From Shewanella decolorationis S12 (lineage in GTDB: Bacteria; Pseudomonadota; Gammaproteobacteria; Enterobacterales; Shewanellaceae): a stretch of 64,000 nt of DNA. The DNA is taken from NCBI RefSeq assembly GCF_000485795.1, contig NZ_AXZL01000070.1:1-64000 (forward strand), given 5' to 3'. Below, piece by piece: positions 48,746 to 57,472 of this stretch; positions within the stretch are counted from its first letter, which is position 1, and every line of letters begins with the position of its first letter. The translations under genes and the position numbers were made by a program. The notes beneath the pieces are model-generated. The model did no database searches. It saw nothing but the letters and a program-made list of their open reading frames with translations, and was not told where the DNA came from.

Positions 48746-49324
48746 TTATGCGATTTCTGCGTTAATGAACTTAACGCATGCATGTCCAGCGACTTCAAAT
48801 GACTTGAATTTGACTGCAGGATGTCCAGCGACTTCAAATGACTTGAATTTGACTGCAGGATGTCCAGCGACTTCAAATGGCTTGAATTTAACTGCAGGAT
48901 GTCCCGCAACTTCAACGGATTTAAATTTGACTGCAGGATGCCCAGCGACTTCAAATGGCTTGAATTTAACTGCAGGATGTCCCGCAACTTCAGCGGATTT
49001 AAATTTCACTGCAGGATGTCCAGCGACTTCAAATGGCTTGAATTTCACTGCAGGATGTCCAGCGACTTCAAAGGGCTTGAATTTGACAGCTGGATGTCCC
49101 GCAACCTCAACTGATTTAAATTTCACAGCGGGATGTCCAGCGACTTCAAAGGATTTGAATTTCACATATGGAGAACCAGCAACTTCTTGATTAACTTCTT
49201 TAGTCGCTTCAGATGATACAACAGTTTGAGATTGCTTATTCTCTATAGTTGTTTCAATTGCTAATGAGGTTGTTGCAAAGCCGATGGTAGACAGTAACGC
49301 AGCTGCGGTTAGAATTCCTTTCAT
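48746..49324 (-). CDS. Exported protein made of eleven 13-residue tandem repeats, unknown function
   Basis: The 192-residue product has a Sec signal peptide (first 22 residues, ending TTSLA), a short Glu/Gln/Thr-rich linker (23-46), and then eleven copies of EVAGHPAVKFK followed by two variable residues (SF, SV, PF or SA), ending EIA. The first copy (EVAGSPYVKFKSF) and the last (EVAGHACVKFINA, with the only Cys) diverge, while the nine inner ones are identical except for the two variable positions. Each inner unit has one His, two Lys and one Glu, so the array is basic. I know no family with this repeat. A GAGAG ribosome-binding site and a sigma-54-like promoter precede it. Confidence 0.85.
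   Translation of the reverse strand: MKGILTAAALLSTIGFATTSLAIETTIENKQSQTVVSSEATKEVNQEVAGSPYVKFKSFEVAGHPAVKFKSVEVAGHPAVKFKPFEVAGHPAVKFKPFEVAGHPAVKFKSAEVAGHPAVKFKPFEVAGHPAVKFKSVEVAGHPAVKFKPFEVAGHPAVKFKSFEVAGHPAVKFKSFEVAGHACVKFINAEIA
48758..49186 (-). repeat. Tandem array of eleven 39-bp units
   Basis: The 429-bp array encodes residues 47-189 of the exported repeat protein. The units fall into two nucleotide subtypes: those for PF/SF carry GACTTCAAA-type codons on the plus strand, and those for SV/SA carry AACTTCA(A/G)C followed by GATTTAAA. The order from the N-terminus is SF SV PF PF SA PF SV PF SF SF NA, so dimer-sized (78-bp) duplications seem to have contributed. Because 39 is a multiple of three, other frames stay open across the array. 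Confidence 0.95.
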
Positions 49325-49380
49325 TATTTTATCTCTCAGGGTAGTTGATAATATTTATTTTTTGACACTAAACACCTTGT

Positions 49381-49397
49381 TGCAGATGTTGTGCCAA
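49381..49397 (-). promoter_or_regulatory. Sigma-54 (RpoN) promoter of the repeat-protein operon
   Basis: On the minus strand TTGGCACAACATCTGCA matches the -24/-12 consensus YTGGCACGRNNNTTGCW at all defined positions except two, with GG and GC exactly 12 bases apart. Transcription would start near 49371, giving a leader of about 47 nt before ATG 49324, with a GAGAG ribosome-binding site. Such promoters need an AAA+ enhancer-binding protein; none is encoded in the window. Confidence 0.7.
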
Positions 49398-49432
49398 TGT
49401 TTCAAACTACCGGTTGAGAGATAATCTAATGA

Positions 49433-52400
49433 TTAAATTATGCTGTGGTAGGGCATAAATTTACTCCTGTCCTCTTGGAGCAATTGAGTAAATTCAGTTT
49501 CATTTATTGCTTTGCTAAAGATATATCCCTGTATCTCTTCGCAGTTCAGGGCGCGCAAGATATTTAATTGTGCGGCTTGTTCAACACCTTCACCGACAAC
49601 CGACAGACCCATATTGTGGGCAATAGTTATAATAGAATCGACCATCTTTAAATCACGATCTGACTTATCAATATCATCGACAAATGCTTTATCAATTTTG
49701 AGCGTATGAATAGGGAATCGCTTTAAGTAAGAAAGCGAGGAATAGCCCGTGCCAAAGTCATCCAATGCTAGGCTGACTCCCATTCTCGTCAATTGCTGCA
49801 TCACACTAATCGCCATTTCTGGTTGTTTAATCACTGTCCCTTCGGTTATTTCGAGTTCAAGATGTGCTGCTGGCAATTTTGTTAACCGTAAAATAGCTTC
49901 AATTCGTTGCTGTAAATCGGGTAGGGCAAATTGACGTGACGATAAATTGACAGCGACTCGTCCTTTAAACAAACCCTGTTCACGCCATTTTTGGGCGGCA
50001 AAACAGGCTTTTCTAAGTACAATTTCACCTATTTCGATAATTAGGCCATTTTCTTCAGCAAGAGGAATAAAGTCATTTGGCGGGATAAGTCCAAGAGTTG
50101 GATGATTCAATCGGACTAATGCTTCCATCCCTGCAACGTGACCACTTTTGAGATCGACTTTGGGTTGGTAATACACTTCAAATAAATCTTCTTTTAAAGC
50201 TTCACGGATCAGGTTTTCAATTTCCAGTTGTTTAATCGCATGTTGATTGAGGGATTCTGAGTAAAATTGATAGCAATTACCCCCTGCAGATTTTGCATGA
50301 TACATGGCAATATCAGCCTTTCTAAGTAGTGCTTGCTCACTTTGTTCATCCTCAGGGTAGAGAACAATACCAATGCTGACTCCTAAGACTAATTGCTCAC
50401 TATCAATTTCAAATACGGTTTTAAAGGCTTCGATAACTCGGCCCGCAATAGCTGCACATGCGCTAATATCAGAGGCTTTATCTAGCACTATGGCAAATTC
50501 ATCTCCCCCTAAGCGATAAATATTAGTGTTTTTAGGCACGACAGACTTAATTCTGACTGACACCAGCTTCAGTAATTGGTCACCAATTTGGTGACCTAAT
50601 GAGTCATTAATGCGCTTAAAATTATCGAGGTCGAGCACCATTAACGCATGGGTAATTTCTTTGTTGACTAAGTTGCTTAATGTGACTTGTAAGTTTGAGC
50701 GATTGGGCAGACCCGTTAATAGGTCATTGTTGGTGAGTTTACGAAGCTCTTCTTCTTGCTGTTTACGTCTCGATATATCAGAAAATACCCCTACATAATG
50801 TGATAATTCACCTAATTCATCGTAAATGGCGTCAATAGTGAGCTCCATATGGAAATGGCTATTGTCACCACGGCTGGCTTCGACTTCGCTGGCCCAACGA
50901 CCTTGTTGTTTTAACATGGTTCGAATTTGATTAGAAAAGGATTCAGGATATAATTCGAAGGTCAGAAGATTGCCAATAAAATCCGAACGGTTTCGTTGTG
51001 AAATTCTACAACAGGCTTCGTTTACTTCAACAAATCGATATTCGCTGTCGAGAATAAACATACCTTCGGAAATATTCTCAATAGCTTTTTCGAAGAGTCT
51101 TAATTGCTCTTCTTTTTGCTTAAATTGACTGATGTTTTTAATAGTGCCTGTCATCCGCAGCGCATTGTCTTTATCGTCTCTTTCTACGATTTTTGCTCTG
51201 TCTAGGATCCAGACCCAGCTATCATCTTTGCCTTTAACTCTGTATGCCGCTTCAAAATGATCAGTTTCGCCATAGAAGTGTTTGTTAAGCGCTTCCCTTA
51301 CACGTTCTTGATCCATGGGGTGAATATTACTTTCTTCATCACTGTTGCCAGAGCGGTGACCATCTCTTGGGAATTCCAATGCCCCCCAGATATTCGAACG
51401 GAAAATATTGCCAGTTTCTATATCCCAGTCCCACATTTCATCACCGCTTCCCCACAGAGAAAGCTTTAAACGCTCTTCACTTAAAGCTATTTGACGCTGA
51501 ATTTCTCTTTTTCTTAAAATTGCTTTAAATATAAAAACAGCTATTAACATTGATATAATAAAATAAAATACTTTAGCTTGAGTTGAGGACCACCAAGGAG
51601 GTGTAATAATTACTGAAACTTCCTTTATTGAAGATTTTTTACCTGAAAGTGAATTGACAGCATATACTTGAAAATTGTATTTCCCAGGAGATAAATTCGT
51701 ATATGTCGCTGAGTTGGTTCCATTTGCCGATATCCATGTATCAGAAAGACCATACATTCTATAGTTATAATTAGTGGATGAATCTTCCGACATAGGTGAG
51801 ATAAAGTTGAAGGAGAATGGATAATCTGAATACTTTAAGGTTATTTCGTTAATAGCTGATTTTTTGTTATTAAAGAAAATGCTATCGTTTTCTTGTGAAA
51901 CATTAAATACAAGGAAATCAGATATTTCTGTTTGGTTTATTTCTTTGCTTTTAATATAGTTTATGACATTGTGGGGATGTAAAATGCTGACGCCGTTTAT
52001 TCCGGCAAGTAAGACATAACCATTCACATCTATTGCACTTGGCGAATTATATTCATACTGACTTCCGTTAGCAGTCTTTAAAGTATATGTTTTTTTGCTT
52101 TCTTTTTCATATATTACGACTTCACCTAATGATGCTGCGGTTATATAGTTTTCATCGTTAATGATTGAATAAATTTCTTTTTTATTAGAAAATATTTTAG
52201 AAATGTTATTATCGCGTCTATCGAAAAACATTAAAGATGTAGATGTTCCAAAATAAATTCCATTATCCTCCTGCATTATACTGTATGTTATTTCATCGCC
52301 TAAGCTGGACAATTGTCCATTCTCATACTTTTTAAAACCACCCTGACCAGCTATATAGATCAAATCTTGTGAGTAAAATTCAATATCGAAAATCGGTTCG

Positions 52401-53725
52401 CTATTTTTCGTATCGATAACATCAATAATTTCAGTGTTATTGATGATTAACACCTTACCATCAGATGTTCCAGCTGTTATTATGGAGTTGTCACTATTAC
52501 TAGATAATGAAGATATTGATTTATCACTAATCATTATTAAACTTTTCTCAGTTTTTAAAAATAATCCTGAATTAGTGCCAAAATAAAGACCATCTTCATT
52601 TAATATTGCGTATTTGTATCCTTGGGTTTCAGTGTTTAATCTTTTTATGAGATTAAAATTGTTGTCGAAAAGATCTATTATTTCTGATTCAGATGATACT
52701 ATAAATCCTTGTGTGTTTTTTGTTAGATACCATGTGTTGTATTTAGATAAATCAGTTTGTTGTACTAAATTGTTAATTTTATTTACAATAATAAAGCCTT
52801 TGTCAATAGTTCCCAATATAAACATATCTTTCGTTACAACAAATGAAGATATTTTATCTACCTGCTCTGGAGGAAGAGTTCCTATTATGATGTTTTTAGA
52901 AATATTAACAATTTTTCCATTGGTGAATCCATAAATGGTATTGTTGTACTTTGCGAGTTGAGAGAATGGTCGAGGGTCAGTTTTTACTATTTCGTTGCCA
53001 TTATATTGATATAACCCATGGTTGAAAGATATTGAAATTTCATTATCATTCGTTTCATCTAAATCTATTGTGCCATGAGCGATTTCTTTTAACTGATTAT
53101 TTCCTAACTTAAATAGTTTCCCTGAATAATCCCTTATATAATAATTATCACCAACTTTTATAGCTTTTTTTATTTCACTTAATCCTTTACTGGACAGTTC
53201 ATATGTTTTTTCTTGGTTGCTTATATCGATAATGGATTTGTCAGTACCAATTATGAGGCTATTATTTTTTGAGTTGATACTCCAGACGGGAGTATTTTTT
53301 ACTGATAGGCCATAAGGAGAAAATGAGTCTTGAAGTTTATCGTAAACAACTAGACCGCTGTCTGTTCCAACATATAACACTCCTTGATCATCAACGAGTA
53401 AACTTCTAATAAAAGAACTAGGAAGCCCTGTTCTGGCATCATTAGCATAAAAGTGCTTGAAGTTTTTTCCATCAAACCGATTGAGCCCATTAAAGGTTCC
53501 AATCCATAGATATCCATCGTGATCCTGAACTATCGACGTAACGGTACTTTGGGAAAGTCCTTCTGGTACGCCAAAGGATTGTGACTGGAGAATAATAGGT
53601 GATTTATTTGAAAAGGGAGATGCGTTTACGTCTTTTAATGCAAGGATGCCAAAAAAAGCGATTAAGACGATTTTTAAGAGTATTTTCGGCATAGTGTTGT
53701 TCTTAGTATTGTCCGAGGATGCCAT
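49433..53725 (-). CDS. Large sensor diguanylate cyclase/phosphodiesterase (Reg_prop, Y_Y_Y, PAS, GGDEF, EAL)
   Basis: This 1430-residue protein has a signal peptide, a long periplasmic beta-propeller of two-component-regulator repeats (motif GYLWIGTFNGLNRFDG near 71-86), a Y_Y_Y domain (about 645-705), one membrane helix (about 716-736), two PAS domains (about 750-870 and 880-1000), GGDEF at 1073-1077 and EAL at 1201-1203. Both catalytic signatures are intact, so it could make or degrade c-di-GMP. The propeller half (about 51550-53725) is strikingly AT-rich compared with the cytoplasmic half. A start at ATG 53692 is a possible alternative with a shorter signal peptide. The repeat-protein operon follows 109 nt downstream. 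Confidence 0.9.
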   Translation of the reverse strand: MASSDNTKNNTMPKILLKIVLIAFFGILALKDVNASPFSNKSPIILQSQSFGVPEGLSQSTVTSIVQDHDGYLWIGTFNGLNRFDGKNFKHFYANDARTGLPSSFIRSLLVDDQGVLYVGTDSGLVVYDKLQDSFSPYGLSVKNTPVWSINSKNNSLIIGTDKSIIDISNQEKTYELSSKGLSEIKKAIKVGDNYYIRDYSGKLFKLGNNQLKEIAHGTIDLDETNDNEISISFNHGLYQYNGNEIVKTDPRPFSQLAKYNNTIYGFTNGKIVNISKNIIIGTLPPEQVDKISSFVVTKDMFILGTIDKGFIIVNKINNLVQQTDLSKYNTWYLTKNTQGFIVSSESEIIDLFDNNFNLIKRLNTETQGYKYAILNEDGLYFGTNSGLFLKTEKSLIMISDKSISSLSSNSDNSIITAGTSDGKVLIINNTEIIDVIDTKNSEPIFDIEFYSQDLIYIAGQGGFKKYENGQLSSLGDEITYSIMQEDNGIYFGTSTSLMFFDRRDNNISKIFSNKKEIYSIINDENYITAASLGEVVIYEKESKKTYTLKTANGSQYEYNSPSAIDVNGYVLLAGINGVSILHPHNVINYIKSKEINQTEISDFLVFNVSQENDSIFFNNKKSAINEITLKYSDYPFSFNFISPMSEDSSTNYNYRMYGLSDTWISANGTNSATYTNLSPGKYNFQVYAVNSLSGKKSSIKEVSVIITPPWWSSTQAKVFYFIISMLIAVFIFKAILRKREIQRQIALSEERLKLSLWGSGDEMWDWDIETGNIFRSNIWGALEFPRDGHRSGNSDEESNIHPMDQERVREALNKHFYGETDHFEAAYRVKGKDDSWVWILDRAKIVERDDKDNALRMTGTIKNISQFKQKEEQLRLFEKAIENISEGMFILDSEYRFVEVNEACCRISQRNRSDFIGNLLTFELYPESFSNQIRTMLKQQGRWASEVEASRGDNSHFHMELTIDAIYDELGELSHYVGVFSDISRRKQQEEELRKLTNNDLLTGLPNRSNLQVTLSNLVNKEITHALMVLDLDNFKRINDSLGHQIGDQLLKLVSVRIKSVVPKNTNIYRLGGDEFAIVLDKASDISACAAIAGRVIEAFKTVFEIDSEQLVLGVSIGIVLYPEDEQSEQALLRKADIAMYHAKSAGGNCYQFYSESLNQHAIKQLEIENLIREALKEDLFEVYYQPKVDLKSGHVAGMEALVRLNHPTLGLIPPNDFIPLAEENGLIIEIGEIVLRKACFAAQKWREQGLFKGRVAVNLSSRQFALPDLQQRIEAILRLTKLPAAHLELEITEGTVIKQPEMAISVMQQLTRMGVSLALDDFGTGYSSLSYLKRFPIHTLKIDKAFVDDIDKSDRDLKMVDSIITIAHNMGLSVVGEGVEQAAQLNILRALNCEEIQGYIFSKAINETEFTQLLQEDRSKFMPYHSII

Positions 53726-53977
53726 GAAACAATTGTGTTACATCACTTTTCCAGAAATACTTTCCTTTGTCAAAAGTGAGAATGTAAAAATTCCTTTTAA
53801 TTGCAGGTAGATGACGCTTTATGCTGCACAGCTTTTCATCTAAAACACAGATTGACCGTGTTTTACAGTTCTTTTTTATGTTAATACCATAGATACCACT
53901 GCATAAATGTATCAATGCAGCGGTTTTGTTTGTTTACATCAAGTCATCTAATTAAGGTTTTGGTGGGTAATGATTGG

Positions 53978-56767
53978 CTAAAAATTGAACTTTTCTGTGT
54001 TTTGTTTAAACAATTTAAGATCGGTAATCATATTATCTGATGTGAGGGCAGATTGGGCAGTATGCGCTGTTCCTGTACTAAAAAGCACCAGTCTGTCACT
54101 ATGCTTAGTACGCATTTTGCGCATCATAAACTTGATAAGATCAGTGCGAGTGAGTTTGTTGATTTCTTCGACAACTAATTCACGCTGATTAAACTGGTAA
54201 TCACGGTTGCCTACACTTACCCAATAACGCTGGCCACGGGTTTTGAGGTTAGCATCATGTTCCATCACTTGATTGATGAGTCCTTGTTTGGTGCTTTCCC
54301 ATTCTTCATTGGTAATTTGCATTACGGCATAATTAAAATCCGCGATAAACTCATCGATTGCCTCTAATAAATGCAGTGGCCCCGTTGTCGGGGATTGAAT
54401 ATAGAAAATGAGTCCCGGATGGCGATTGAGTGGCAGATAACCTGTGCCTACCATGTAGCCCAATTGTTTTTCGGTGCGTAGTTCATGGAAGAAGGTCGAA
54501 GACATAGTGTGATTGAGTAAGCTAAACAGCGCCATTTTCTCAGGTGTCGCTGAAGCAGATTGATAGTAAACAATAATCGCACTGTCTTGATGGTCGATCG
54601 CTAATTCTCGAAGCAGGGTGCCTTGCCCGGTTAAGTTGATTAATTCACGGGTCGACTCTGCGCTTGGGTTGGATACGAGGGACAAGATATGTTCTAGTCG
54701 TTTTCCTAGGGCTTGCGCCTCTGACACAAGCCAGTCGCCATAAATCAGCCCTTCGAGGTAAATTTTCTCGTAAAAGGCGCGTACATGGTTATGCAGATCA
54801 TTTAAGGTGATATTTTCAAGCATCTGCGCCATGCGAGCTGGCTCATAGCTGCGTTTTTGCAGCGTGGCTGTCAAGCTAGTGAATAGCTGTGAAATCGGTT
54901 TGGCTTGCGCGAGGTTTTGCCAGCTACGCAGCAGCTGAGATTTAATTAACGCAAACCGTTCTTCGGTGAAATTACGTTCTCTTGCTTTATGGATAAGCAG
55001 GGCTAACAGCGTTTCTTGATTCCCCGTAAAACCAGACAAATGCAGGGTGATCCCACCCTGATGGGGGTAAATGTTATAGCTAAGTCCAGCGACTTCCGCT
55101 TGATAAGTGGGCTCAGTCAAGTAATCGAGCAGCATCTCAACGTATAAGCGGGTGAGGGCAGCATGTTTTGGGGTTTTACTCGCCTGCTCTGAATCGAGGG
55201 ATAGATACATATGGCCTTTGGGGACATTAAACTCGTCGTCTTTTTTATGCCAAATCCGGTATCCCGTTGATTCCGCGACAATCACAGGCACGGCGACTTC
55301 ACTTTTATCGGGCCGAGCAATGGAGTCGGCCACAATAAAGGGATTGGCAGCGGGCAATTGCAACTCTGGGCGAATGTGTGTGACTTGCCAACGGGCAAGG
55401 GATTCGGGCTTTATCGGTAAGACTTGATACGGCGTATGGTACCAATTGGCTTTGCGGTCGGTCTTAACGGACTGTGCTATGAGTTGCAAGCGCATATTTT
55501 GCGGTGTCATTAAGCGCAATAGCTCAAGGGTTTCATCAATATCTAAGCCATCCATGCGATAGTCGCCAAAGACTAAGTCTTCCACTTCGTAGTGATGCAT
55601 ATTGATGCTTAAGTGGCTGGCCAAATCGAGGGATTTCACTTGCTCCTGATAGCGAAACGCCATTTTGAGCAGATTCGCACGTTCTAAATAGCGCCAATCC
55701 TCAAGGCCTTGGTTTTTTATCAGCTCGATGTATTCAAAGCAGCTGCACACAATATCATCAATATTGGCCACGCCTTTGTCGGTCAGTTGTAGGCCTATAC
55801 TGTAGTCCTTGAAGTTATAGCCATTGACTCCGCCACCTGCGGAGAGGTTATTCACTAAACCTTGTTCTTTAAGATACGACAGCAGGCTACCTTTACTCTC
55901 ATTGCCGAGGATATGGCTAATGTAGGTCAGCGGCTTGCGTTTGTAGTAGTGATCGATGCCAGGAAAGTTAAAACTGATACTTAAACGCTTTTGTTCCTTT
56001 AAGGGGACAATATTGATTTGCTTAAGCAGTTCGTTTTCAGAAAACAGCGGTACATCGGGATACTGTTTGACTAAGTTTAAGTTTCTGATTGTACTGAAAT
56101 ATTGCACTGCAAGCGCCTGAAGCTCATCTAACGGCATAGGTGCGACTAAACAGAGCGTCATTAAATTGGCGCTGTAATGGCTTTGATAAAATGCTAATAG
56201 CTCGCTTCTGACCTGCGCCTGTTCTCCGCCTAGCGTGACTAAATTGCCCACGGAAAACTTTGAAAAGGGATGCTGTTGATTGACGGTTTCTTTAAGCACT
56301 TGATAGGTGCGGCGGATATCGTCCTTCAGCTTTAAACTAAATTCAGATTCAATCGCTTGGCGCTCCCTATCGACTAGGTCGAGGTCAAATTTGGGGGCGA
56401 TAAAGAATTGGCTAAATCTGTCTAGGGAGTCGGCAAATACGTCGGCGTTGATCGTAAAAAAGAAATTGGTGTGCTCTGTGCCGGTCCAAGCATTGTTACT
56501 GCCGCCATGCTGATTGATAAAGGCATGATACTCGCCGGAGTCGGGGAATTTTTCCGTGCCTAAAAAGAGCATATGCTCTAAAAAATGCGCCATACCGGGT
56601 CTATCAACAGGATCATCAAAATGTCCTACGGCCACCGCCATGGAAGCGGCGGCTTGGCTGGCGTCCAAATCTTCGACCAATAATACCCGCAGGGCATTAT
56701 CTAACACGAGATAACGGTACTGACGATGATCGTTTGGACTTTTGTAAATAGACTGAGAGGCTTGCAA
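53978..56767 (-). CDS. M16-family zinc metalloprotease (insulinase/pitrilysin-like)
   Basis: This 929-residue protein has the inverted zinc motif HFLEH (in MAHFLEHMLFLGT) and the downstream Glu in the AIESEFSLK segment. GGSNNAWTGTEHTNF is typical of insulysins. Full-length M16A proteins have four homologous domains, and the length fits. Unlike E. coli pitrilysin, no signal peptide is visible, so it is probably cytoplasmic and degrades small peptides. The start codon is TTG with GGAG seven bases upstream; no nearby in-frame ATG fits. It diverges from sixA. Confidence 0.92.
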   Translation of the reverse strand: MQASQSIYKSPNDHRQYRYLVLDNALRVLLVEDLDASQAAASMAVAVGHFDDPVDRPGMAHFLEHMLFLGTEKFPDSGEYHAFINQHGGSNNAWTGTEHTNFFFTINADVFADSLDRFSQFFIAPKFDLDLVDRERQAIESEFSLKLKDDIRRTYQVLKETVNQQHPFSKFSVGNLVTLGGEQAQVRSELLAFYQSHYSANLMTLCLVAPMPLDELQALAVQYFSTIRNLNLVKQYPDVPLFSENELLKQINIVPLKEQKRLSISFNFPGIDHYYKRKPLTYISHILGNESKGSLLSYLKEQGLVNNLSAGGGVNGYNFKDYSIGLQLTDKGVANIDDIVCSCFEYIELIKNQGLEDWRYLERANLLKMAFRYQEQVKSLDLASHLSINMHHYEVEDLVFGDYRMDGLDIDETLELLRLMTPQNMRLQLIAQSVKTDRKANWYHTPYQVLPIKPESLARWQVTHIRPELQLPAANPFIVADSIARPDKSEVAVPVIVAESTGYRIWHKKDDEFNVPKGHMYLSLDSEQASKTPKHAALTRLYVEMLLDYLTEPTYQAEVAGLSYNIYPHQGGITLHLSGFTGNQETLLALLIHKARERNFTEERFALIKSQLLRSWQNLAQAKPISQLFTSLTATLQKRSYEPARMAQMLENITLNDLHNHVRAFYEKIYLEGLIYGDWLVSEAQALGKRLEHILSLVSNPSAESTRELINLTGQGTLLRELAIDHQDSAIIVYYQSASATPEKMALFSLLNHTMSSTFFHELRTEKQLGYMVGTGYLPLNRHPGLIFYIQSPTTGPLHLLEAIDEFIADFNYAVMQITNEEWESTKQGLINQVMEHDANLKTRGQRYWVSVGNRDYQFNQRELVVEEINKLTRTDLIKFMMRKMRTKHSDRLVLFSTGTAHTAQSALTSDNMITDLKLFKQNTEKFNF

Positions 56768-56936
56768 AGAGACACTCCGGTAACGATGGCTTGTTATATA
56801 TTGATAGTCTTAATGGTTTTTGGCAAATATCTCTTGTGTTTATCGACTAAAGATTAACCCTTGCAAGGTTTGTTGAAATCCATTTTAGGGCTACAATTGG
56901 GATAAAACAAAAACAAGTGTGGGTAGCGAGAGAAGT

Positions 56937-57407
56937 ATGCAGCTATTTTTGATGCGACATGGTGACGCTGGATTTAATGCTCAGTCGGATAGGGACAGAA
57001 CGCTTACCGATTTAGGAAGACACCATACTGTCTTAATGAGTAACTGGTTAGCCCGAAGTGTCAGCGATTTTGATCTTGTTTTGGTCAGCCCTTATTTACG
57101 TGCGCAGCAAACCTGGCAAGAATTGAGTCAACATTTCCCCGAGCCACGTAAATGGCTGGTCGTGGATGATTTAGTGCCTTCAGGCGATCCCGTCAATGTG
57201 GCCGCCTTAATTGTTGCCTATGCCGAATTGTACAAGGCTGATAAAGTGCTGGTGATTTCCCATATGCCGCTCTTAGGCTATTTGGTCAGCGAGCTAGTTG
57301 CGGGTGTTGAACCGCCCCTATTTGCCACCTCAGGAATTACTCTGATAGATAAACATGCCGAGCAGGCCTGCATTGTTTGGCAGCATGCGCCCCACAGCAT
57401 TAGTTAA
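56937..57407 (+). CDS. sixA: Phosphohistidine phosphatase SixA
   Basis: This 156-residue histidine phosphatase has the catalytic RHG motif (LFLMRHGDAG) at its start and the second His in VISHMPLLGYL. In E. coli SixA removes phosphate from phosphohistidine domains, among them the nitrogen PTS protein NPr. ATG 56937 starts directly at MQLFLMRHGDA with AGAGAAG upstream; a GTG reading at 56919 is less likely. In E. coli sixA directly follows fadJ; here about 9 kb separates them. Confidence 0.94.
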   Translation: MQLFLMRHGDAGFNAQSDRDRTLTDLGRHHTVLMSNWLARSVSDFDLVLVSPYLRAQQTWQELSQHFPEPRKWLVVDDLVPSGDPVNVAALIVAYAELYKADKVLVISHMPLLGYLVSELVAGVEPPLFATSGITLIDKHAEQACIVWQHAPHSIS

Positions 57408-57417
57408 TTTCTTCGAT

Positions 57418-57454
57418 AAAACAAAGGGCTCACATTAGTGGGCCCTTTGTTTTT
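57418..57454. terminator. Bidirectional terminator between sixA and smrB
   Basis: A long stem AACAAAGGGC..CAC/GTG.GCCCTTTGTT with an ATTA loop sits between the converging stop codons, with an A-run and a T-run on its two sides. Confidence 0.9.
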
Positions 57455-57472
57455 AGAGGATAAATTCGTCCA

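Noticed and set aside
48670..48987. Open frame on the minus strand across the 39-bp repeats (105 codons)
   Set aside because: It exists because the repeat length is a multiple of three and keeps all frames open; it overlaps the real repeat gene out of frame and has no ribosome-binding site.
48758..49186. Possible CRISPR array
   Set aside because: The 39-bp units are directly adjacent with no spacers and encode a protein; no cas genes are near.
48765..49190. Open frame on the plus strand across the repeats (141 codons)
   Set aside because: Antisense shadow of the repeat gene; no start signal, and the opposite reading has signal peptide, ribosome-binding site and promoter.
53703..53915. 70-codon minus-strand frame before the large GGDEF-EAL gene
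   Set aside because: It overlaps the start of that gene, has no ribosome-binding site, and its sequence looks like translated AT-rich leader.
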